Positions 1 through 12,000 of a stretch of DNA of 64,000 nucleotides are shown piece by piece. Made by a program: the position numbers and the translations under genes. Below the pieces are notes generated by a model. That model was not told the origin of the DNA and made no database searches. It saw nothing but the letters and a program-made list of their open reading frames with translations. This DNA is from Saxidomus purpurata (taxonomy: Eukaryota > Mollusca > Bivalvia > Venerida > Veneridae): assembly GCA_022818135.1 (NCBI GenBank), contig JAFMSR010000008.1, forward strand, positions 14,560,840 through 14,624,839, read 5' to 3'. Position 1 is the first letter of the stretch. Each line of letters opens with the position of its first letter.

Positions 1-63
1 ACTACATTGATATAGTAGTTGCCATACAAATCCTTGTGAAATGTCATACTTGTTGGCAACTCT
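1..63 (-). CDS. TERF2IP: RAP1 exon 9 (partial): start of RCT domain
   Basis: Exactly 21 codons after a TACTTTCAG acceptor, running off the window edge. ANKYDISQGFVWQLLYQCS resembles the first two helices of the RAP1 C-terminal domain (MEKFNLDLSTVTQAFLKNS in human). In the family this domain binds TRF2. The rest of the gene lies to the left of this window. Confidence 0.75.
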
Positions 64-3000
64 CTGAAAGTATTTAAAAATTTACCAATTAGATTAGAAA
101 TACGTGTATGTGTCGTTTAAATATATTTTTGTTGCCAGCAGAAAAATTGTCGCCAACTGCATGTTTTTATCACAGTTTGCCAGCGGCAAAGGTATTACTG
201 CAATAAAGTTTAACATGGCAACACAATCAATTATCATCTTTCATAATTTTTTCATTTAGTTCAACATACCTGACAGGTTGCTTCGCACTCTGCCACAAGT
301 TTTCTTTTCTTTTCCTCTCGTGTACTACTGACTTCTGTATTATCTGAAATACAGAGGGAAATGCACATTTTTCAGAGACCGAACCTTTAAAGATACATGT
401 TACTGCATATATAATTTAACTTTAGTTTTAATACTGCTAGATTCCCCCCCTCCCTTCAATGTGGACGGCGATTTTATTGAAGATTATGGTGTTCTTAAAG
501 AATTCACCTACCTCATCAACCAACTTAATAAGATCTTGATATTTGGTTCTTTTTTTCAATTCTTATTCAATCACAGAGGCAGTAATTTACTACAATGTCT
601 TTACTGATGCACGATTCCAATATAAACATCTAGTGTAGCGGTAATGTAAAACCAGCATTTTCAAGCGATTTTTGCAAATTCCTACCTAGATTTTTACTTC
701 TATTGTTGATTCTTGCTTTTAGTTTAATATTTATGTTTTAGTATGTCATTTCTGAAAAAAAAAAATTTTTCTAACAACAACTGAGAGCGAGCAGCTTAAG
801 AAATGAGCAAACATTATAAAATTTGCATTTATAATTGATCGAAACAGGATCCATATTAAACATTTATATATGACTCGGGGAGGGGGGGTTTCTAACGATT
901 TCATGAAACTGATTTTTGTAGGGATTTTTGCTCCATCAATTCATGTTACAGTATTATAACAACTCAGTAAAAGTCAACAATAAATTTTAGAAGTATAACT
1001 ACAGTAAACTCCGTATATAACGACTCCGGATATAGCGAACATCCGGATATAAGGAACAATTTTTATCGGACCGTATTTGTTTACTTTATTTATTTTGTAT
1101 GAAAATGTTATACGGATATAACAAACTTCGGATATAAGGAACACATTTAGGTCCCAAGGAGTTCGTTATAAACGGAGTTTACTGTATTTGTATCAAACCA
1201 AGTAATTTTACAGGTACTAAGTACCTATTATTAATATCACTGCCGCTGCCTAATGTACTATGATGATACCTAAAATACCAGTATGATTAAAGAAATATTT
1301 TTAAACGGAATGTGTAAACAGAAATATCGTGACTAGTACTTTCTGTTTTAATTTGGCGGACAAGATATGGTTAGTGGTTTAATTTTGGCGGAAGATTACG
1401 ATAGCGTTAATTCTAGACACCGCTAAATCAAAGCAATTAAAAAAAAACGCCTGCATTTACCCCCGCAGATATAAAGATGTATACAGTAAGCGCCTTAACT
1501 GAAAAAAAAATTACTTGTAAGAATATGTGCAAATTATACCTGATCCTCTCTTCCTCTTCTTGGATTCTTGCTTTTTATCACAATGTCTACTGACTGTCTC
1601 ACTATTGCTCAGCCTCTCTGATACAGTTTTGTCTGCATCCATTTTATCATTACTGTCTATCACATATTCAACAATCTTGTCAGTTCCATCCAAATCTATT
1701 ACTTTTCTTTTTTCAATGTAACTTTGCAGCATTTCATCAAAACTATCTTCATCACCAGGGCTGGGACTTTCTTGTATTCTATTCTGATCTGAATTACATA
1801 CATTTTCACACTGACCAGAAGAAGTGACTTCATTGCTACATATATCATCTAACTGAGGTGGTTGTGTCTCAGCATTTTCACTTCCATTAGAATTACTTCT
1901 CACAACTTCTTCACCCACACATGTTTCTTCATTAATTTGATCAACTGAGTTAGGAACTACTTTTTCACTATTGGATGTACCAGTATCTAATCTATCAAGC
2001 TTTTTCCCATCACCTTCCAGCATCTCTTGTGCTGATACTTCAAAATCCACATCCTCTAAGTTCTCATCACAAGATTCTTGTGAGAGTTTTAGTCTTCCAT
2101 CATCCATTTCAACCACTTCATTTATACTGTCATTAGCACTGACGTTTTCTTCTAATCCACCGTCCTCTTCACTTATCTCAAAAATGTCAGATGGAGATTG
2201 AACTTTAATATCTAATTCATTAATCTGTTTTTGTTTATCCTCCACGTTTTCAGTGTTGTCTTTAGTTTCTAACACAGTCTTTCCATTGTCACCATGAGCT
2301 GCAGTTTTATCTTTAAGTTTTTCAGATTTTCCTCTCCATTCTTTTGGAGAATTTTCATCAGATGAAGTAAAAGCAAACACATCTCCAAACCCTCCATTTA
2401 AGTGACTTTTTCCTGTTGTGAATGTGTCTGGTCTACTGCTTTTCTTATTTGTTGTAAACAATGCTTCAGCAGCTGAAATATCACAAAAAACTAAACATGT
2501 TTGTACAGGTGAAAGTGTGCTTGAATATCTATGAGTAGTTTCAAAATAATCACAATTGTTATTTCTAAAAGGTAAATCTGCACCCATTGACATATACTCT
2601 AAGTTACCTATAATTCTAACACAAGCCGCTGCTTTTCAGCACGTTTTTCCCAAGGACGACGTGCCTTAAATGACGTAACGATGTGACGTATGTAAACAAG
2701 CGTGTCCAATTGTATCTCGCGTTTTAGGTTACATTGATGTACTACTTCGCGTTAAGTTCGGGATTGTTTTCAAAGAAAATAACGTGTTAGAATTAAAGTA
2801 ATAAATTGTTCCCTGTATCTTTTCGTTGAATAAAATACAGTCAGTCATTTAGATTCGAAAAATTAAATCACTCATGCTACGCACTCGTAATTTAATTACT
2901 ATGCATCCAAATTCCTGACTTTATTTTATTCAACGATTATTTTTTAGGTACTTTGTCCTGTGGATTATTCTTCAATAGATCATGCTCAAAATATATTTCT

Positions 3001-6000
3001 ATATCTTGATTAATCAAGCCATAAATTTGTGTAGACATTTACTGCTATATTGATATGCCAATATTGAATTACAGATGACAAATCTAGACGTTTACTAATG
3101 TCACAGCATAGAATATGGCCTTGCAAGATTTTAATTAGCAGTTCTCCAAGTAATTTTAAATACTAAGGGGCAAGGGCAAACTTTTAGAACTTGTCTCAGT
3201 GAATCTTTCCAATGGCTACTATTACAAGATTCATGTCCAGATCAGACCTGGGTTCAATTATTTTTAATTGTAATTAATTAATTACAATTAAAACAGAAAT
3301 TCTTCAATTAAATTACAATTATTATTACATGCTTTTTACGGAAGTAATTAATTAATTACAATTATTTTAAGGAAAACAATTAATTATTTGGCAATATATT
3401 CACAATTTCACATAGAATCATGTTACTATCAATGACATATTAAAAATGCAGATTTATAATTCCTCATTGAATTTTGTGTACATTAATACCTCTTTGACAA
3501 GCAAGTGTGAAATTTATACCCCCAGGTGATAACAGCTACTGCACAATAACCTGTATTTTTGCCATATGTTTGTGACACTTTTCTGCATGTAATTGAATTT
3601 AATTGACAATTATTTTGCATTTGTTTGGATTTTAATTAATTAATTACAATTAAAACTAGAGCTATCACTAAATGTGATTAATACCCCCAAAAGGATTGCT
3701 TTATAAACTGAAGAAGTTCGTAGTAACATAATACCTTGCAAACAAACTAAAAAGAGATATTGTTCTTAGAAGTTCCTCTCATTGTGCTTGACCATTGTAT
3801 GAAGTTGTATTGAATTCCAACTTGCAGTTTTCGAAAAATGCTCCAGACAGGGAAAAGTAACAAAGGGCAATAACACTGTAATTAGTCAAGATGGAGTTAT
3901 GGTTCTTGTGCACTGCACTCCCTCTCACTGTGCTTGACCATTGTATGAAGTTGTATTCAATTCAAACCAGAAGTTTTCAAGTTATGCTCCGGACAAGGAA
4001 AAGTAACAAAGGGCAATAACTCTGTAATGAGTCAAGATGGAGTTATGGTTCCTGTGCACTGCACTTCCTCTAAATGTACTTGACCATTGTATGAGGTTGT
4101 ACTGAATTCCAACTAGTAGTTTTCAAGTTATGCTTCGGACAAGGAAAAGTAACAAAGGGCAATAACTCAGTAAATATTCAAGATAGAGTTATAGTTATTG
4201 TACACTGCACTTCCTCTGAGTGTGCTTGATCATTGTATGAAGTTGTATTGAATTCCAACTAGTAGTTTTCAAGTTATGCTCCGGACAAGGAAAAGTAACA
4301 AAGGGCAATAACTCTGTAATTAGTCAAGATGGAGTTATAGTTCTTGTGCACTGCACTTCCTCTCAATGTGCTTCACCATTGTATGAAGTTGTATTGAATT
4401 CCAACCAGTAGTTTTCAAGTTATGCTCCGGACAAGGAAAAGTAACAAAGGGCAATAACTCTGTAATTAGTCAAGATGGAGTTATGGCTCTTGTGCACTGC
4501 ACTTCCTCTCAATGTGCTTGACCATTGTATGAAGTTGTATTGAATTCCAACTAGTAGTTTTCAAGTTATGCTCCGGACAAGGAAAAGTAACAAAGGGCAA
4601 TAACTCTGTAATTAGTGAAGATGGAGTTATAGTTCTTGTGCACTGCACTTCCTCTCAATGTGCTTGACCATTGTATGAAGTTGTATTGAATTCCAACTAG
4701 TAGTTTTCAAGTTATGCTCCGGACAAGGAAAATGCAACAGACCGCCCGACCGACCGACCGACCGACCGACCGACCGACCGACCGACCGACCAACCACCGG
4801 GTGACTCCTATATACCCCCCTAAACTTCGTTTTGGGGGTATAATAATTGATTTCTGCCTCAATTATTAATTATTTTTTAATTAGTTGAAAAACTGTAATT
4901 AATTATAATTAATTAAATTATAATTGTAATTGGACCCAGGTCTGGTCCAGATACAATGCAATGTGATATTCGATACATCCGAGTTGAAAAAGGGCAGTCC
5001 CAATACCAAGGTTCAACACAAAACAGCACTAGCATGCTTAGTGAAGCAGGATATATTGTACTAAAGTAACTTTACATATAGCATCATATGTAATATTGAA
5101 ATGTGCCAGTTGGAAAGGCTGTTCACGTACAGAATTCTGGCTCCGTTTCCTTGACAACGCTGCCACCCGTTAGCTTTGACAACCACCTTCTATCTACGTC
5201 AAACTTGTAAGAATCTATTTTTGGCAGAATGTGTTTTCTGTAGCGAGTATTCATGGAGCTTGCCGTGTGATTTGTTACCTGGTGTGGAATAAAACAAGTG
5301 CTGTTATATGACACAGTCACAGACTAGGTAGTGCAGAAAAGGTGTGGGGGTGGAAATTTTCTTAACTAGAAATAAGAAATATCAATTTTACTACACTCAA
5401 GACAGGTTTGAGGTTAGAAAATCAAGTTAGGTCAAATTAAAACTACTGCTTTATTTCAGTGAACCACTGAAAATCAGGAAATAGATCTGTTAAACTAAAC
5501 CTTGTCTTTCCGTACAATTAAATGGTAACTCAATCAGCTTCTCCTGGGTTTGAGCTTAAAAAATTGGTACAACGAAAATAAGGTAACATATTCTGACTCT
5601 AGTTTCTTAGTAAAAGAAGTCCTGGAAAGCATTCAAACATAATTATCCCTTAGGTGCAACCTTCATGTACCAATAAATAATAGCATACCTTACGCTGTTC
5701 CATATCTTTCCAGACACGTATACCCAGTGCTTCAGCGTATCTTTTTTCTTCTATAAGAAAAGTGATCATAGCAATGTCATCTTCCTTTGAATACTTGCTT
5801 CTCCTGAATAAATAACATTCTTGATAGTACATGCACATGCTTTGAACTGTTTCTAAGAATATCAAAGCATTTTTCATCCACATTTCAAAAATGAACAATT
5901 CATAAAATACGATTAAAACACCTCTACATAACAGCCATGCAAAAGTCTTGTTAATATCAATTACATTACATTCAACATTTCAGTTCTTATTGTTTGGTGG

Positions 6001-9000
6001 CCCAATATACAGTAGCAGAATCTATTAATAAGAAATCATTTTTTTTTTGCTAAATATCCCTTCTCTTTTGAAATATTTATGTTGCCATGGCAAAAGATGA
6101 TAAATAACATGGAATGTTTCTGTATGGATGGAATTAATCAAATCATCAATAATTTTTCTTACCCTTTGTAATCTCTACCAGTAGTTTGCACAATGTATGA
6201 TGCTGGAGACAGGCTGTCATTAGAACTGAAGCTATTTATAGAGTTGTCGGAGTTTCCTGAATGAGAGCGAACTCTTGTTCCTGGTGTAACTCTACAAATA
6301 AATGGATGTTGAAATGTGAGATGCTGGAAAACAATATAGTCTGACAGACAGCCATTTTTTCCTGTCACTTATCATAGCAGGAAATTGTGACATTTAATCT
6401 AGTTTTTTTGTCCTTGAACTTGGAATTGGCACAATGCTTCTGCACACCATTTAACTCTTATCTTACTCCCAGTAAGCAGTTCCGCCATTGCGACCACTGC
6501 CAACCAGTGTAGTGCCATTGTGACCACTGCCAACCAGTGTAGATCATTAACAGCGTACACATCTGTGCAGTCTGATCATGATCTGCACTGTTTGCTATTC
6601 AGTCAGTATAGTTGTAATATCAAGCACCCCTTGAACAACTGATGGTACAGTCCAAATTGAGAAATGGACAATACCATTATCGAAACTTAGTGAGGTAAGG
6701 GCTAGGTATGATCAAAGTTTCTGGAAAATCATTCCAGGCTTTATAAGATAGGCAACAAACCTAAGAACAAGATTGAACAAGTTAACCTTGGATTCTCGCC
6801 TTTGTCTGACATCAGCACAGTTAGAAAATGAATATTTCATATTGCTTTTAGTATGGTGAACTACTGACCAAAGGTTCACAATGTTATGCAAGCACAAACA
6901 TGATATGGTTGGAGACTATATTCTCTTCTTCTATGTGGCAGCAGACACAAATACAGCAAATTACATGTGCTTGTGCATCCATAGTTCATTAATCAGTAAC
7001 CAATCCTGTTCTTACAGTCCGGTACTCTGACCCAATTTAGATTTTTGACAGTATCAATTCAATGGTTGCATGTACAAGTGTTGTTGTCAGAACAACATGT
7101 CTTTTTTCAGCACGAATTCAATCCCCACACATTATTTAATTCATGTAACAATCTTTCTGGACTTTTACTGCTGTGACTCGGAGTATTCACTCTGGACTCT
7201 ACTCCTCCAGTGTGACTGACATAGCCTGGTAGTTTACTACTGACTCACACCATAAAGAGCTATGATACCCGGCGTCAACTCTGTAAGAACAGTACAACAA
7301 TAGGTAAATGGGTTTAAAACTCCTTCGCTTAACATTTCAAAAAAAATGTTTGTAAGCTGAACTTAAGGTTCTTGTGCAAATGCAATCCGAGTGGCTGGCC
7401 AAAAGTCAACTGTACAGTCCAAATCATAATACCGACAGTATTATTTGGTTCTCTGTCTATTTTAATACAGGTTGACACTAGCAATCGCCAATGAGTACAA
7501 CTGGAGATGCTGAACAAAGATGCTGAACAAACAGATATACCTGTACTGGTCCATATCTAGAAGCTTATTCTCCTTCAAACAGTCCTCTATATATTTTGCT
7601 AAGATGTAGTCATCACTCGTTACCAGACTTCCTTTTTCTGCCAGTCTAAATGATAAAACAATTGCCGGTTAGTAACTATGATAATGGTAACAATGGTTTG
7701 AGCTCTAATCTATAATGGTAACAATGGTTTGAGCTCTAATCTATAATGGTAACAATGGTTTGAGCTCTAATCTATAATGGTAACAATGGTTTGAAACTTT
7801 GAGGTCTAATTTAAATTGTGATTCTGCCTTTTTGCAGCCACTGTTGATTATGATCTGCACTGTTCACTATTTTGTAAGTTAATTTTCTGAGCACTCCTTG
7901 AACATGTTGAACAATGTTTATACAAATCTGTCCAAATTTTGAAATGAAGTCTGCTACTGACATATTACACCAGAGTAAGGTTTAGACCTGAGCTAAGAAA
8001 CATATCCCACTACATAGTTTTGTTCACTAGCATTTTAATAAGAAATCTGACAATCCTACAAACTATTACATAGCCACAATCTGTAATGAAGGCTGCTCAT
8101 GTAAAAGTCACTTTATGATAACTCCTGAAACCAATGACTGCAAGTGTCTATTAACGAAAAAGTGATGGAAAACCAGGCATGCAAAATATACATTATTATC
8201 CTTAATTTGATTAAAATATTCTGCTTATATAATTTTTACTTACTTTATACTGCCTTTTAGGACTTTTGATGTTACTTTGCCACCACCATACTGAAAAGAA
8301 AGTAAATGGCCTATTAACAAGATTCTTCTCAGTGCTCACCAACAAAACAAAATTTGTGTCAGTTAACAGCAAAACAAGAATCTGTGTATTTCCTGAGCGG
8401 AATATAAAATATTATTGCTCGAGGTATTTCTTTAGTTTGATATCCCTGGACACCAGAGTGGGAGAACCTATGCTCGCGGTATTTTGAATGTATATCAGCT
8501 GTTCAGAAAGCAGGAAAGCATAACTATTTTGATTTGCCTCTACAAAAACATAATGTTATATGTGTTAAGTCGAAACAAGATGTTGATGTGCGTCATCACG
8601 TGACTATGTCGTTTTGGGAGCTTTTGACACAGCACATGTCAAAACTTGAATTTTCACCCTGAAGGAACCAATGCTCGCAGTAAGTAATATTTGACAACCT
8701 ACATGTGACAAACTGATTTTAGAGCCCAAATATTAACAAACAAGAGATAAACATTTACAATATAATAATTTAGATAGAAGAGCATCCCATTCAGACAGGC
8801 CCTACCCTACGCATTCCAAGAATATTCAGTACAGAAGAATCTTTCACAGAATGTAGCCAAAACCTTGTGGAACATCTACGTGCAAGAGGCTATCCTAAGA
8901 TACTGATAAAAGAAGCTATCAAGAAAGCACAAAACACCCCAGTCAGACCAACCCAACCAAACCCAAGGAAAGAGATCATACCATTCATCATCACCAATAA

Positions 9001-12000
9001 CTCGAGATTACCAAATATACCCAAGATCATCGCAAAATACGAATATCTTTTAAATTCAGACAGAAACCTCGCTGACATAATGAAATATAAGATCACTACC
9101 ATTTTCTGCAAACTAGCAAGCATAAGGAACAGATTAGTATTAAGATCATAGTACCCCAACAACACTATACTAAAACCAGGCTCATACACATGTGGAAAAA
9201 ACTGCATAGCCTGCAAACTCATGAAACCTAAAGACATGGTAAAAATCCACTCAACAGGAAACACCTTCAAAATTAAAGGTAGCATAATATGCTTAATCTC
9301 ATGCCAAAAATGTGGCATCCAATATGTTGGCCAATCAGGAAATACAATCACAGAAAGCCTATATGGTCACTGCAATGACAAACCGACACGAAATGACGCC
9401 AAACCGGTATCACAACATTTCTCCGCCAACAGACACGACATAAACGACGCCTTCGTCACACTACTCCTGGTAACACCAAAGAATACAAACATTCGCCTCA
9501 AGACAGAGGAATCAATAACAGAAATCTTCAAAACAAAATCGCTAAAGGGACTCAATATAATTCAATAATGAAGGAAAAAGCTAAAATGAAAAGAACATAT
9601 ACCAAACAGATGCCTGCTCTATCCCAATCTTACACAGAATTCTAAAAAAAACTCCGCCAGTGCAAGATATGCAACAAATTCATAAAAGTATCGCTATCAA
9701 ACATGCAAACATGAATAGGCACTACATAACCCGTAAAAATGGTAACATCATACATTTGCTATTACTGTGAGCTAAAATGCACGACACTATATGACTTACG
9801 AAGACTTCAGAAACACCCACAGGATAGAAATGAAAAGGTTCCAAACCAGTAAAAAGACAAGAATCATAAAAAAGGATGACGCCAAACGGTTTAAACCTTG
9901 GATACCCCCCTTTGAAAACCAACCAGCAAAAGGATCAAGGATCATACCGGTTCCGCATAGCTGAAGGCCAGAAGAAATGGCTTGCAAACAAATTCAAGCC
10001 ATCTTTAGACTGTGACAAAATCGCTCGAGAAATGTCAGTGGGTGAACTTCTATCACCTTTACCACTATCTACTTATGCCTTACCAATAATACAACAATTC
10101 ACCAAGGCCACAAGACTCTTAGGAATGTGTCAGCAATGTTACCATCTTCCAAGACGAAAGAGACAATTTTATAAACACTACTATAGAAAGAGAGATCTGC
10201 ATATATTCAATTTATGGTATTTTCAAAACCAGTAAATAAGTAAGACAGTTTTCAAACCTTTTCACAAATATGTATTTTCATATTTCTCATAAAATACATG
10301 TAATTGTAATGAAATCAACAGAAAACTCCGACAATATTTCTAAAAATAGACCAAGCCATGTGACACTAAAAAACTCCAGAAACTGCACTTCAGTCAACAA
10401 CTTTTATATATCTGTATCCTGATGAACAATCAAAACCTAGTAGGTATTATTATTAAAAGTATTGAAACCTGACCTGTCTTGTCTGTGTAGTCCCAGACCT
10501 TATTCTTTTTATATAACACTATAATAATTTTGATAGTGCACAAAATACACTATCATGAACATATTTTTTTTCAGGCTGATTTAGGGCTGAAATTCGGCCC
10601 AATTCACAAAACTTAAAGTATCTTTTTTTACACATAATTTAGTTGAAAATTCACAATTTCATCAGTTCTTAAAAATTAAGGTCTACATTGGACTTTTTGT
10701 TAGAGTTTAATTGTTTAGCTAAGTGCTATTAGAAACACTTAAATCAGCATTATTTGTTTGCATATGTCCTTTTTGCAAACGGACGCTTAAAAAATTCAAA
10801 CAGCTGTGAAAAAAAGTTTGATAAATCTGGAAATTAGCATTTCTATCGATGAAATTGAACAGTTTCCAGGGAAGAGTTTTATAAAAACTACTGTGTAAAT
10901 TTGACGTTTATATTTAAGAATTTTTCTAGCGAAATAAATTGAGTACACCTGTATTGGCTGCAGTGACCTCACAGAGCCGCACACGCAAAACCATCGACTG
11001 TTAATGCTGGTATCGCCTATTATTAATTTATCACACATTCAACAGACTGTTAATCCTTTTAAATAATCGATAATTGAGAGTGTCGTATGTTTAACATGTA
11101 TAAAGTATAAACTTTTTTTGGTAAATTTGATGTATGTGTAACTTAAAATAATTAAATATGAGGCCGTAATGTACAAATTAAGATTAAATTAAGATGCTAT
11201 GGTTGGTTAAAGGACTAAACTCGGCCGTCTTTTTATGAAACCACATCAGTGCAATTCACACTTACATGTACTTGAAATCATTTATTGTGCTTCAATACGT
11301 GACTGCATAATATATTTTGCCCTAATTGTCCATCTTTCAAATAATAAATATGCATGTCTAGATTTCAAATGTGTAAGTCAAATAAATTAGATGTAATGAA
11401 TAAATAGTAAACATGAATATTACTGTAGTTAAAGTCACCTAAAATTTTATAAACTTAGTGATGTTATACTCTAAGAAACATAGAACTGAATAGATAAAAT
11501 GAACGAAACAAATAAATACAATTGTGGGACATGTTGTACAATTAAGCTTGTCAAAGACATACTAAACAATGACCAAGAAGCAAGAGGTATTTCTGTTAAA
11601 GTTGAATGAATGAATGGATGGATGAATGAATGGATGAATGAATGAATGAATGAATGAATGAATGAATGAATGAATGAATGAATGAATGAATGAATGAATG
11701 AATGAATGAATGAACAAATGAATGTTTTTATGGGCCCATCTAACAGCATAAGTACTACACCCTGCAGTTAGTAGGAGTGGAAGCATCAGAGATAAATAAT
11801 TAAAAATATTTTATAACCCACCACAGCAAGTAACTGCAAATATGTTTACATGTATGTGATGCATTCATTTGATATTTTTCAAGCGGGACAAAAGATTTAT
11901 TATGTTTTCTCTACATTTCATTAGGCCAAACATAAATTATTTATTATCTTACTTAAATTCGTACATGAAATAAACAAGCAAGAATGTATAGGATTGATAC

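Larger units (their letters stand above)
64..1539 (-). other. RAP1 introns 7 and 8
   Basis: The stretches 64-269 and 344-1539 are AT-rich intron sequence around exon 8. They hold one pogo-like element (1002-1184). I see no other coding signal. Confidence 0.6.
3243..4944. mobile_element. Non-autonomous hAT-type DNA transposon with 8-bp target duplication
   Basis: The left end CAGACCTGGGTTCAATTA and the inverted right end (TAATTGGACCCAGGTCTG) bound a 1702-bp element. GTCCAGAT occurs exactly on both sides (3235-3242 and 4945-4952), an 8-bp target site duplication as expected for hAT elements. Next to each end the sequence is built from AATTAATTA runs. The middle (about 3655-4855) differs in composition and contains tandem repeats. 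No transposase frame. Confidence 0.8.
2473..5130 (-). other. RAP1 intron 6
   Basis: A 2.7-kb intron filled largely by the palindromic MITE (2823-2936) and the hAT-type element (3243-4944). The remainder, 2473-2822, 2937-3242 and 4953-5130, shows nothing recognisable apart from two TGACGTA motifs near 2670. Confidence 0.55.

Noticed and set aside
1511..2593. A 360-residue single-exon gene on the minus strand
   Set aside because: A strong internal acceptor at 2473, a donor at 1539 and matching phases on both sides make it exon 7 of RAP1; the first 40 codons and last few are intronic.
5123..5320. Stand-alone 65-residue ORF
   Set aside because: Its middle is RAP1 exon 6; both ends lie beyond splice sites.
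8890..9351. A 153-residue minus-strand ORF with hydrophobic stretches that look like membrane segments
   Set aside because: It is the antisense shadow of the Penelope-like coding region on the plus strand.
11471..11786. Minus-strand ORFs made of repeated FIHS
   Set aside because: Translation of the ATGA microsatellite; a four-base period always gives an ordered peptide.
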